Part shown: positions 1 to 7,707 of the stretch, piece by piece
How the letters are laid out: every line of letters begins with the position of its first letter
How positions within the stretch are numbered: the first letter of the stretch is position 1
Source: Planctomycetota bacterium
GTDB lineage: Bacteria > Planctomycetota > Planctomycetia > Pirellulales > Pirellulaceae
NCBI GenBank assembly: GCA_026692885.1
Contig: JAPLNJ010000917.1
Location: 1 to 14,686, forward strand
DNA: 14,686 bases
Direction: 5' to 3'
Program-made: the position numbers and the translations under genes
Notes under the pieces: generated by a model
Seen by the model: only the letters and a program-made list of their open reading frames with translations
Database searches by the model: none
What the model was told of the DNA's origin: nothing

Positions 1-118
<118 letters not shown>

Positions 119-159
119 CTGGCCGCCGATGCCGATCGACAGCCGCGCCCGCTGCTTGT

Positions 160-191
160 GGTGCATCGGCGCGGCGCTTGATGCACCCTAC
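160..191. repeat. 32-bp REP-like palindrome (copy B)
   Basis: The element has 8-bp perfect inverted arms, GGTGCATC (160-167) and GATGCACC (180-187), a GC-rich centre, and an asymmetric CTAC tail (188-191). It differs from the copy at 10626-10657 (read on the opposite strand) by one base and from the copy at 3524-3555 by one base. It starts 22 bases beyond the kinase stop codon, where its RNA could fold into a hairpin that ends or protects the kinase transcript. No T-run follows it, so it is not a classical terminator. Confidence 0.9.
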
Positions 192-212
192 GGCCGCAAC
201 CAACGCATGAGA

Positions 213-3200
213 TCAACCTCCGTCGTGGGTGATTGCATCGGTGAAGACGCTGCCGCTGGTGCAATTCACCATGAGGTAGACGAACTCCTCGCTCGCCGGA
301 ACGCTGACCGGGATACGGTGTGTGGCGAGCTGGCTGGCACCCCGGATGTCTTTCCGAACCATCTGCGATCCGTCCCAGTAGTGCACCAGGATCTGGCCAT
401 TGCCGCTGCCATACCCGGTCCATTCGACCTGAGTGATTCCCTTGTTCGGCAACTTGAAGATATGGTAGAAGCCTTCGCCCAGACAATCGCCGTCCTTGGC
501 CTCGACCGCCTTGAGCTGCTTGGGCGTGAGAGGCACGGCATCGCGTTGTATGGTGGTGGCCAGCGACGCGCGCGTGATGCCAGGCACCGGACGCTTGACC
601 AGATACGCCCATTCGCCGCCCAACGATTCACCCGTCTTCACTTTAGCTGTGCCACTGCGGGTCTCTTTCTGACCGCCACGTGACGGATTGAATAGATCGC
701 CCCCTAGCTGTCCGCGCCATAAAATCTCGTCTTTCCAGTAGTAGATGTAGCGGTTTTCGGTCTTAGCATCAAGGAAGCACCGGACGCCGTTCGCGTCTTT
801 GAGAAACACCTTGGGCTCTGACCATTTCAGGCCATCCTCGCTGGTGGCGTACACCGTGTCTCGCTCGGGGCAATAGAACATCACCAAAGCCGGTGAACCC
901 TGGGTGGCCACCACGTCGCACCCCCAGAGATTCAAGTCGAATACCCGGGTTCTGTTGGTGAATGATAGTCCGTTTCCGCTTGTCGCGAGGCCGATGCGAC
1001 AACTCTTCTCGATGTTCGCGGCGTAATAGAGCATTGACTGGTTTTGAGTTCTTAGGATAGCCATTGGATCCAGAACAAACCTTTCCCAGTCGTTTGCCAC
1101 AGTCTGTAAGACCGGACGATACGCGTTCCAACGATAACCGTCGCTGCTTTCGAATGTCACAATCCATCCATTCCACGCGTGGCCTCGATTGTACTCACGA
1201 GCCCACATGCGATAGCGACTGGAGACTGCCTCGACCAACGGCGACGTGATTTCGTCATAACCGTCCGCGTACGAAATACCTTGTAGGTCGACTTCGCGGC
1301 GGTTCTCCCACTGCAAGCCGTCGCGGCTGGACATGCACGAAATGGCATGGTTGCGATTGTTGTGGTTACGGTCGGCAAACCAAGTCAGGTATCCTTTTGT
1401 CTTGCTATCGTACACAGCACTTTGCACTCCGACTGGGTTTCCGGATGTATTGACCAGCCCGGTCACTTTAGTCGGTGGCCCAGTCGCGAGGGGCCCCTCC
1501 AGACGAACGCTGCTTGCGGCGGGGGAAGTTTCAACACGGGTGTCGTCCTCACTCGCGGCCTCTGGACCTTGCGATTCGGCGGGCTTCGAATCCATCGAGC
1601 TGACGATTGTGTCAGGCACTGAAGAGTCTGCCGTAGGTGGAGCGACCGTGCCAGAGACACCCGCAGACGGCTTCTCCGGGATCGGTTCCAACTGCAGGAT
1701 CAGATGTCCTACTTCCCCGGACGTGGGCTGAAGTTCTCGCCTAAGCGTCTGATACCCATCCAGCGTGGCGATCAGCGTGGTTTTGGCCCGGCCGTTGGGT
1801 TCGGCCACTTTCACGGTGCGCTCTGCGCCTTGACCGGCGACGCTGACGCCTTCGCCACTGGCGGTCAGCATGGCCTGGGGCGGATCGATGCTCACACGGT
1901 ACGCCGCAGGACGTGTCGTCGCAGCGGCCAGCTTCGGCTCGAACGTGACCTCCACCGCAGTCGTCTCGTTCTTCTTGACCTGGAACGATCGCGTCACGGT
2001 TTCCAGATTCCCCGAACGGGCAATCAGGTTGTGCTCGCCCACCGTCACCTTCAAGGGCTCGTCCAGGCCGTTGATCGTAATCGTCTCGCCGTCCAGCGTG
2101 ATCGTCACGTCCTTTGCGGCCGCCCCTTGCAACGCGATCCGAACCGTGCCGTACTTTGTCGAGAAGGTGATCATCACACCCAGCAACAGCAACAACGCAG
2201 CCGCTCCACCCGTGGCAATCCAGACCGACAGCGGCACGTCCCACTTCAAACGCGTGGCCCGCGAAGGTGTCGGTTTCGCCATAGGCAGCGAGGGCGTCTG
2301 CAGAGCCGCCAAGCCGTCCGCCAGCGGGTCTGGTGGTGGCGACAACGCAGAACCCGCCGGCGCGCCCAACTGCTCCCAGGGAGAACCGAACGTCAGCGAG
2401 TCGGTCGGACAGGCCAGCAGCACGTCCAGCTCGGATACCAGTTCCTCCGCACTCTGAAAGCGTTCCTCCGCCTCTTTCGCCGAACCGCGCGCCAAGATCC
2501 GGCAGATCCCGTCCGGCAGGTTGGGGATTTTTTGGCGCGGGTCCGGAAAGGGTTCGTACCGGTGCTGATAACCCAACGCCGGCAGCGACGGGGCGTCGAA
2601 CGGCAGGTGACCGGTCAGCAGAAAATAGTACGTGCAGGTCAGTGCGTACAAATCGCTCCGCCCGTCGACTTGTCCGCCCATCCACTGCTCGGGCGCCATG
2701 TAAGCGGGCGTTCCCAGCAGCATCCCTTGCTGCGTCAGCTGCGTATCCGTCTGCAAGCCGCGAGCTAACCCGAAATCCACGACTTTGGTCACGCCGTCCT
2801 TGGTCCGGATCAGATTACCCGGCTTGATGTCCCGATGCACCAACCCGATCGTGTGGGCCGCTCCGAGTCCCGCCGCCGCATCGCGAACCACACGCGTGGC
2901 TTCGCGCCAAGCCATGGGCTTCTTCGCGGAGACGGCCTTGTCCAACGAGATCCCTTCCACGTACTCCATGGCGATGTAGGCCAAGCGGCCTTCCGCCCCG
3001 GCTTGATGCACGGCGGCCACGTTCGTGTGATGCAGACGAGCGGCCGATTTGGCCTCGCGCAGGAACCGCTTCAGGCGATCTTGGTCATTGGACAAGGCGG
3101 CCGGTAAGACCTTGATCGCAACCTGGCGGTCGAGGATGGGATCGCGCGCCAGATACACCACGCCCATCGCCCCGGCGCCAAGCTTGCGCTGCACCAAATA

Positions 3201-3473
3201 CTGGCCCAGTTTCTTGGGCATTTGTTCCTGGTCGGCCGGCTGTGCCTGGGCCTTGCCGACGGCGGATTTCGTGTGCCCCGCGCGATCGGCGGTCGGCTTG
3301 GGCGGTGCTTTGTCTATCGCGGGCTCCTCGACCTTGGACTTGCTGGTATCGTCCATGGCCATCGCCAGGGTGAAGCTGGCGCCACAGCTCTTGCAGTGCG
3401 CCCGAGCGCCGAGGCTTTCGTCTTTGACGTGGTAGGCTTTGCCACAGCTCGGACATTGGATACTGACGGTCAT
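213..3473 (-). CDS. Membrane Ser/Thr protein kinase with zinc ribbon, PEGA-like repeats and a sialidase-like propeller
   Basis: A 1086-residue kinase predicted to phosphorylate protein Ser/Thr in the cytoplasm while a large C-terminal part faces outside. An N-terminal zinc ribbon carries Cys7-x2-Cys10 and Cys27-x2-Cys30 (MJ0042 type). The Hanks-type kinase (about 91-350) is intact: Gly-rich loop 99-109, Lys121, Glu140, HRD 213-215 followed by Lys217 and Asn220, DFG 233-235, APE 260-262. A single membrane span covers about 413-437. Two PEGA-like segments follow (about 441-513 and 524-598), then a Ser/Pro/Thr-rich linker (600-665) and a propeller-like region (665-925) with four Asp-box-like S-x-x-G-x-x-W/F motifs near 716-722, 777-782, 832-838 and 878-884. 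The last ~140 residues look like a beta-sandwich. By hand count, propeller DNA (961-1440) is about 53% GC against 64% for kinase DNA (2701-3180). The ATG at 3473 is chosen because the zinc ribbon starts at residue 7. No ligand or substrate can be named. Confidence 0.93.
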   Translation of the reverse strand: MTVSIQCPSCGKAYHVKDESLGARAHCKSCGASFTLAMAMDDTSKSKVEEPAIDKAPPKPTADRAGHTKSAVGKAQAQPADQEQMPKKLGQYLVQRKLGAGAMGVVYLARDPILDRQVAIKVLPAALSNDQDRLKRFLREAKSAARLHHTNVAAVHQAGAEGRLAYIAMEYVEGISLDKAVSAKKPMAWREATRVVRDAAAGLGAAHTIGLVHRDIKPGNLIRTKDGVTKVVDFGLARGLQTDTQLTQQGMLLGTPAYMAPEQWMGGQVDGRSDLYALTCTYYFLLTGHLPFDAPSLPALGYQHRYEPFPDPRQKIPNLPDGICRILARGSAKEAEERFQSAEELVSELDVLLACPTDSLTFGSPWEQLGAPAGSALSPPPDPLADGLAALQTPSLPMAKPTPSRATRLKWDVPLSVWIATGGAAALLLLLGVMITFSTKYGTVRIALQGAAAKDVTITLDGETITINGLDEPLKVTVGEHNLIARSGNLETVTRSFQVKKNETTAVEVTFEPKLAAATTRPAAYRVSIDPPQAMLTASGEGVSVAGQGAERTVKVAEPNGRAKTTLIATLDGYQTLRRELQPTSGEVGHLILQLEPIPEKPSAGVSGTVAPPTADSSVPDTIVSSMDSKPAESQGPEAASEDDTRVETSPAASSVRLEGPLATGPPTKVTGLVNTSGNPVGVQSAVYDSKTKGYLTWFADRNHNNRNHAISCMSSRDGLQWENRREVDLQGISYADGYDEITSPLVEAVSSRYRMWAREYNRGHAWNGWIVTFESSDGYRWNAYRPVLQTVANDWERFVLDPMAILRTQNQSMLYYAANIEKSCRIGLATSGNGLSFTNRTRVFDLNLWGCDVVATQGSPALVMFYCPERDTVYATSEDGLKWSEPKVFLKDANGVRCFLDAKTENRYIYYWKDEILWRGQLGGDLFNPSRGGQKETRSGTAKVKTGESLGGEWAYLVKRPVPGITRASLATTIQRDAVPLTPKQLKAVEAKDGDCLGEGFYHIFKLPNKGITQVEWTGYGSGNGQILVHYWDGSQMVRKDIRGASQLATHRIPVSVPASEEFVYLMVNCTSGSVFTDAITHDGG

Positions 3474-3523
3474 GGTGGTACGGCTGTTCGCCCTCCGGCG
3501 TGGTTACTTGGGTCGGCAGACAT

Positions 3524-3555
3524 GGTGCATCGGCGCGGAGCTTGATGCACCCTAC
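3524..3555. repeat. 32-bp REP-like palindrome (copy C)
   Basis: Inverted arms GGTGCATC (3524-3531) and GATGCACC (3544-3551), plus the CTAC tail (3552-3555). It is identical to copy B at 31 of 32 positions and lies in the same orientation. It is about 50 bases upstream of the kinase start codon, so the kinase gene lies between two direct copies. Confidence 0.9.
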
Positions 3556-3564
3556 ATGGGTCGC

Positions 3565-3584
3565 ACGGCTCTCCAGAGCGGTGT
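3565..3584. repeat. Left copy of GGCTCTCCAGAGC palindrome
   Basis: This 20-bp stretch matches the reverse complement of 3661-3680 at 18 of 20 positions, and each copy is itself nearly palindromic around CTCTCCAGAG. Together they form an inverted pair 76 bases apart. They could be two copies of a short dispersed repeat or the ends of one ~116-bp element. Confidence 0.75.
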
Positions 3585-3660
3585 TGTTCGTCGCCGACGG
3601 GCCAAACCGCTTACGATTCTTGCCCGATTCGAAGCGTCAGGACGCGGCAGTGCGTATCGC

Positions 3661-3680
3661 ACACGGCTCTGGAGAGCCAT
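3661..3680. repeat. Right, inverted copy of GGCTCTCCAGAGC palindrome
   Basis: Contains the perfect inverted repeat GGCTCT-GG-AGAGCC (3665-3678) and is an 18/20 inverted match of 3565-3584. It is followed by ATGCTACGGG; read on the minus strand this gives a GTAGCAT lead-in, similar in style to the GTAGGGTGCATC end of the REP-like element. A relationship between the two families is only a suspicion. Confidence 0.75.
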
Positions 3681-3850
3681 GCTACGGGAAAATGACCGGA
3701 CTTTCGTTCCTCGAAGTTACCGTCGGGTGTCGGCGCCGAAAATGGGGAGAAGCCGCGGGAAAAGGTGGCGTCGGACAGGGATACCCCTGCGGCTGCGAGA
3801 ATCTTAGAATATCGTGGAAGCCGCGGCCAGCATACCATACTCGTCACATC

Positions 3851-3857
3851 GAGAGGA
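3851..3857 (+). promoter_or_regulatory. Ribosome-binding site of the MBL-fold gene
   Basis: GAGAGGA ends 8 bases before the ATG at 3866. It supports that ATG over the upstream in-frame ATG at 3500, whose extension would read through the repeat-rich intergenic DNA. Confidence 0.6.
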
Positions 3858-3865
3858 CCTACAGC

Positions 3866-4435
3866 ATGGCGAAGACAGCGCTTACCTCAGGCGAGACTCG
3901 GCGGGCTTTCCTCCAGAACGCTGCTGCGGCGGCCCTGGCGATGACCCCGGACGTTCCGCGGGGGACCACCAGCTCCGGCGGCGCAGCGTGGGGGGCGGAA
4001 CCACTGCCGATCCCCGCCGGCGCCGAGGGCCTGCGACGACTTAGCGAACACCTGCTGGTTTACCCGGGTCCGATCAACGTGGGCATTATCCGCGACGGCT
4101 CGCAGGCCCTGCTGATCGATTGTGGCGACGGGAGTGTCGCCGCCGTGCTGTGCCCGCTGGGCGTCACGGCGGTCGAGCAACTGGTGTTCACGCATCACCA
4201 CCGCGATCAAGCTTGCGGCGCTGGGCCGTTGGTGGCTGCCGGCGCTCGAGTCGGTGTACCGGCCGCCGAGCGGGACTGGTTCGAGAAGGTCTCCGCCTAC
4301 TGGGCGGATCCCAAGACCCGCTGGCATATCTACCGTTTTCATCCCCCTCGACATCCGTTATGGGACCCGCGTCTTGCCGCAGTTCACCGAGGCCGTCCTG
4401 GTCGTCGAGGAAGCCTAGTGCGTCTTCAAGGCTAA
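3866..4435 (+). pseudogene. Truncated Tat-exported MBL-fold metallohydrolase, probably broken
   Basis: The 189-residue frame begins with a twin-arginine-like signal (T-R-R-A-F-L, residues 11-16) and an Ala-rich segment. The first half of a metallo-beta-lactamase fold follows: a strand with LLIDCGDG (82-89), then the metal motif THHHRDQ (109-115), which supplies His110, His112 and Asp114 but Gln instead of the usual last His. The similarity to a folded enzyme seems to end near residue 160 (about position 4345). The remaining 29 residues are Arg/Pro-rich and look like an out-of-frame reading. From about 4340 the +1-shifted frame has coding character instead. A complete MBL enzyme needs further metal ligands in the missing part, so this copy is unlikely to be active. 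Alternatives are a recent frameshift or an assembly error. Confidence 0.65.
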
Positions 4436-4571
4436 GAAGTGGGGTAAGCATCCTGCTTGCCTGTCGATTCATCGCGTCAAACGCAAGCTGGAAGCTTACG
4501 CCACCGCATCGGTCACCCCAAGACCCCAGCTGGCGGTCCGTCTCTGCGAAACCGCAAAACCCCATTCTTAA
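4336..4571 (+). pseudogene. Unidentified gene fragment in a shifted frame, with an internal stop
   Basis: Frame positions divisible by three read IPLDIRYGTRVLPQFTEAV and on to Glu-Glu-Ala, then TAG at 4416-4418. The same frame continues for 50 codons (tryptophan, many Lys/Arg, HPACLSIHRVKRKLEAYA) to TAA at 4569-4571. Both pieces have G/C-rich third positions and natural-looking composition. This suggests the tail of a once-continuous protein that was joined to the MBL fragment and later picked up a stop. I do not recognise the family. The end overlaps the last codon of the convergent uvrA gene by three bases or less. Confidence 0.4.
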
Positions 4572-7468
4572 CACGGACAACCCCGAAAACCGTTTGCTGC
4601 TAGCGACTCTCGCAGATACCGGCCGGTCACCGATTCTGCGTGCTGCGCGATGGTCTCCGGCGGACCTTGCACGATCACCTGGCCCCCTTGTTCCCCAGCG
4701 CCAGGCCCCAGATCGATGATGTAGTCAGCGGCTTTCATGACTTGCAGATTGTGCTCGATCACAATCAGCGAATGCCCCACAGCCAACAGCGCCTCGAAGC
4801 CATCCAGCAGTTGCACAATGTCGGAGAAATGCAGCCCGGTCGTCGGCTCGTCCAAGAGAAACAGCGTGCGTTTGCGGCGGGCGGCGGACATGTAGCCTGC
4901 CAGTTTCAGACGCTGGGCCTCGCCGGAAGACAGCGTGTTCGCAGGCTGTCCGAGCCGCAGATAATCCAGGCCCACGTCGATCAATTGCTTCAGCTTCGTC
5001 TGGACCTTCAGTTGACCGCGGAAGAAGCCGAACGCTTCGCGCACCGTCAGGTCCAGGACCTCGGCGATGTGCAGTCCGCGGTAGGTGACTTCCAGGATCT
5101 CTTTCCGATAACGCGTGCCACCGCAGCGGCTGCACTTCATGTACACGTCGGGCAGAAACTGCATGTCGATTTCCAGGTAGCCATCGCCCGCGCAGGTCTC
5201 ACAGCGTCCGCCGTCCACGTTGAAACTGAAATGGCTGGCCGTATAGTTGTGCGTGCGGGCCTCGACCGTGTCGGCGAAGACTTGGCGGATCTGATCGAAG
5301 GCCTTGATGTAGGTGACCGGATTCGAACGGGGGGAAGGGCTGATGGGGCTTTGATCCGCCAGCATCACGTCGTCGATCTGGCCGTCTCCGAACACATCGT
5401 CGTAAGGACAGGGCGGCGGCGCGTCCTTGCGTTTGCGCCGGCAGAGGGCCCCGTAGAGCGTGTCCTGGACCAACGTGCTCTTGCCGGCCCCGCTGACGCC
5501 CGTGACCAGGCAGAGCACGCCGAGCGGAAACTCGACCGTGAGGTTCTTCAAGTTGTTGCCGCGCGCGCCGGTCAGCTGAATCCGGCCGTGCGTGGCGGGG
5601 CGCCGCCGCTCCGGCAAGGACGCGCCGCGGCGGCCGCTGAGGTACTCGCCGGTGAGGCTGGCACCCGGTGCCTGCAGTTCCTCCGGCGTTCCCTGAAACA
5701 CGACCGCCCCGCCCCGCTCCCCCGCGCCCGGTCCGATCTCGATGATCTGATCGGCACGCCGAAGTAGCGTCTCCTCATGCTCGGTCACGACCACCGTATT
5801 GCCTCGGTCCCGCAAGCCGACCACCGCATCGGCCAGCCGGTCGACATCGCGCGGATGCAGCCCTACCGACGGTTCGTCCAACACATACAACATATTCACC
5901 AGGCTGGAACCCAGGACCGAGGTCATCGCCACACGCTGCGTCTCGCCGCCGCTGAGGGTGCGCAACGTGCGGTCCAAGGCGAGGTAGCCCAAGCCGACGT
6001 CACACAGATACCGCAGACGCGATTCGACCTGCTCCAGCATGATCCGGCCGATCCGCCGTTCCCCGTCGGTCAGCGGGAGAGACTGGAAGAACTCCCGAGC
6101 ATCTTCGATCCTCTCGTGTGACACTTCCGCGATATCTCGGCCGCCGATCCTAGTGGCCAATGCTTCCGGACGCAGACGCTTGCCGCCGCAGGCCTGGCAA
6201 GGACGGTAACTGCGCCAGCGGCTGAGAAACACCCGGATGTGCAGCTTGTACTTATTGCGTTCCAGCCAAGCGAAGAAACCTCGCAAGCCACCGAAGTTGC
6301 GTTCCGGAACACCATCGCAAATCAGCCGTAGCTGGGCCTCGTTCAAGTCCTGGAACGGCACGTCCACCGGCAGGCCGTAATGGTCTGCCAGCGCCAGAAG
6401 TTCCTCCAATTCGTGTGCATAGGCGGGCGTGTTCCAGGGTGCGATCGCGCCGGCGCGCAGCGTCTTGCCCGGCTTGGGAACCACCAAATTCAGGTCCATG
6501 TCGACCAGGTCGCCGAAGCCTTCGCATTGGGGGCAAGCACCCAGGGGGCTGTTGAAGTCGTACAGCCGGGGTTCGGGTTCGGGATAGCTGTGGCCGCAGT
6601 CGTCGCAACTGAGCGAGGCGCTGAAACTGAGCCGCTGCCAGTCCTGCCCATCCATGGTCGCGGCGGGTGTTTCCGTAGGATCCGCGGTGCCGGAGTCCGA
6701 GGCAGGGGCGGGCATGCGAGACGCGCACCCGACGAAGACGCAGCACTTACCGCCGCCGTGGGCGAACGCGGTCTCCAGAGAATCCCGCAACCGTTGGGGC
6801 GTGGCAGAACCGATGGTCAACCGATCGACCACGACGTACCAGGGACCATGCTCGGGTTGGCCAAGCAACAGATCGGGGACGGTCCCGTCGGACAGGTTGA
6901 CCGTCTGGTGACCCACGACGACGCGGACAAAGCCAGCTTCTTTCAGCTTGCCGACCGCCATCGCGGGCTCGTCTTCAGGTGACAGGCAGAGGGGAAAGGT
7001 CAGCATGCCGCGGGTGCCCGCAGCCAACTCGTCCAGGCGTTGGGCGACCGTCTGTGGCGTATCCCGCCGGACTTCTCGACCGCAGCCCTGGCAGAACACG
7101 TGACCGATCTTGGCGAACAGCAGACGCAAGTAGTCCGCCGTCTCCGTGACCGAACCGATAGTCGAACGGTTGGACCGCGTCCCGTGTTTGCGAGTCACCG
7201 CAATCGCTGGCGGAATGCCGTCAATACGCTCGCACGCCGGTTTCTCCAGTCGTTCGAGAAACTGACGCGTGTACGCCGAAAAACTCTCGATATAGCGCCG
7301 CTGGCCTTCCGCATACAACGTATCCAGGGCCAAGCTCGTCTTGCCGCTGCCGCTGACCCCGCAGAACACGATCAGCTGGCGCAGCGGCAAGTCCAGGTCC
7401 ACCGACTTCAGATTGTGAACCTCGACTCCGCGAAGTTGGATATACTTGGCCGACAAGACACGCCTCAC
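4568..7468 (-). CDS. uvrA: UvrA-family excinuclease ABC subunit A (probably a paralogue)
   Basis: UvrA is the damage-sensing ATPase of nucleotide excision repair; it dimerises on DNA and loads UvrB. Both ABC modules are present in 966 residues. Module 1 has Walker A GVSGSGKTS (37-45), signature LSGGE (505-509) and Walker B with DEPSVGLH (531-538). Module 2 has Walker A GVSGAGKST (657-665), signature LSSGE (846-850) and DEPTTGLH (873-880). Zinc-binding pairs are Cys288/291 with Cys312/315, Cys424/427, and the conserved late finger Cys756/759 with Cys779/782. The region 125-245, with its own CxxC at 126-129, fits a UvrB-interaction domain. Departures from standard UvrA are the Ser in the second signature, an Ala/Pro/Thr linker at about 250-275, and KPACERIDGIPPAIAV where typical UvrA has a KPDVD-IEGLSPAI-type sequence. 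These suggest a second, divergent UvrA. The start is GTG 7468 or TTG 7456. Confidence 0.93.
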   Translation of the reverse strand: MRRVLSAKYIQLRGVEVHNLKSVDLDLPLRQLIVFCGVSGSGKTSLALDTLYAEGQRRYIESFSAYTRQFLERLEKPACERIDGIPPAIAVTRKHGTRSNRSTIGSVTETADYLRLLFAKIGHVFCQGCGREVRRDTPQTVAQRLDELAAGTRGMLTFPLCLSPEDEPAMAVGKLKEAGFVRVVVGHQTVNLSDGTVPDLLLGQPEHGPWYVVVDRLTIGSATPQRLRDSLETAFAHGGGKCCVFVGCASRMPAPASDSGTADPTETPAATMDGQDWQRLSFSASLSCDDCGHSYPEPEPRLYDFNSPLGACPQCEGFGDLVDMDLNLVVPKPGKTLRAGAIAPWNTPAYAHELEELLALADHYGLPVDVPFQDLNEAQLRLICDGVPERNFGGLRGFFAWLERNKYKLHIRVFLSRWRSYRPCQACGGKRLRPEALATRIGGRDIAEVSHERIEDAREFFQSLPLTDGERRIGRIMLEQVESRLRYLCDVGLGYLALDRTLRTLSGGETQRVAMTSVLGSSLVNMLYVLDEPSVGLHPRDVDRLADAVVGLRDRGNTVVVTEHEETLLRRADQIIEIGPGAGERGGAVVFQGTPEELQAPGASLTGEYLSGRRGASLPERRRPATHGRIQLTGARGNNLKNLTVEFPLGVLCLVTGVSGAGKSTLVQDTLYGALCRRKRKDAPPPCPYDDVFGDGQIDDVMLADQSPISPSPRSNPVTYIKAFDQIRQVFADTVEARTHNYTASHFSFNVDGGRCETCAGDGYLEIDMQFLPDVYMKCSRCGGTRYRKEILEVTYRGLHIAEVLDLTVREAFGFFRGQLKVQTKLKQLIDVGLDYLRLGQPANTLSSGEAQRLKLAGYMSAARRKRTLFLLDEPTTGLHFSDIVQLLDGFEALLAVGHSLIVIEHNLQVMKAADYIIDLGPGAGEQGGQVIVQGPPETIAQHAESVTGRYLRESLAANGFRGCPC
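7463..7466 (-). promoter_or_regulatory. Possible Shine-Dalgarno favouring the TTG start of uvrA
   Basis: GAGG on the minus strand (7466 to 7463) is followed after 6 bases by TTG (7456-7454), giving a protein that begins at residue 5 of the longer reading, just before SAKYIQLRG. The GTG at 7468 overlaps this motif and has no good site of its own. The shorter 962-residue form is therefore plausible. Confidence 0.45.
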
Positions 7469-7581
7469 ACGACTGGCGGTTCCGCTCAGGGGATTTGACC
7501 CACCAGCATATACTCGGCTGGCAGAGACGGGAAGTCTGATTCAACCGAGTGGGCAATGCCTCGCGTGTCCGTGGAACATCA

Positions 7582-7613
7582 TTTCCCCAAGAGACGATTT
7601 CCGCAAGAGACGA
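7582..7613. repeat. 16-bp tandem duplication in the uvrA/carrier-thioesterase upstream region
   Basis: TTTCCCCAAGAGACGA (7582-7597) is followed immediately by TTTCCGCAAGAGACGA (7598-7613), a 15 of 16 match. It lies 95-126 bases before the ATG at 7708 and about 115-145 bases upstream of the uvrA start. Its spacing of about one and a half helical turns could suit a pair of protein-binding sites, but it may equally be a simple duplication. The rest of the 239-bp gap (7469-7707) shows only a possible -10 box (TACAAT, 7639-7644) with no clear -35. Confidence 0.8.
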
Positions 7614-7707
7614 GGTTCCCCTACGCGGGCCACCCGTTTACAATGCGAGCGGGCCCCGGAGCAGCCGCTTGGCGTCGGACGGCCCTTTGTCCTCTAGAGC
7701 CTGTTGC

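Larger units (their letters stand above)
3474..3865. other. Intergenic region between divergent kinase and MBL genes
   Basis: A 392-bp gap must hold the promoters of both neighbours. It contains a REP-like copy (3524-3555) and an inverted pair of a second palindrome (3565-3584 and 3661-3680). The open frames running through it have no ribosome-binding site and no recognisable product. A possible -10 box (TAGAAT, 3805-3810) lies 55 bases before the MBL start, without a clear -35, so I do not annotate a promoter. Confidence 0.6.

Noticed and set aside
1704..2768. Plus-strand 354-residue frame antisense to the kinase
   Set aside because: It is Arg/Gln-rich with no recognisable domain, a typical shadow of a high-GC gene on the opposite strand.
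4640..5767. Plus-strand 375-residue frame antisense to uvrA
   Set aside because: UvrA motifs on the opposite strand are unambiguous here; this frame has shadow-type composition.
7614..7644. Sigma-70 promoter ending in TACAAT ahead of the carrier-thioesterase gene
   Set aside because: The -10-like hexamer is acceptable, but no -35-like hexamer lies at a suitable distance, so it is mentioned only in the repeat entry.
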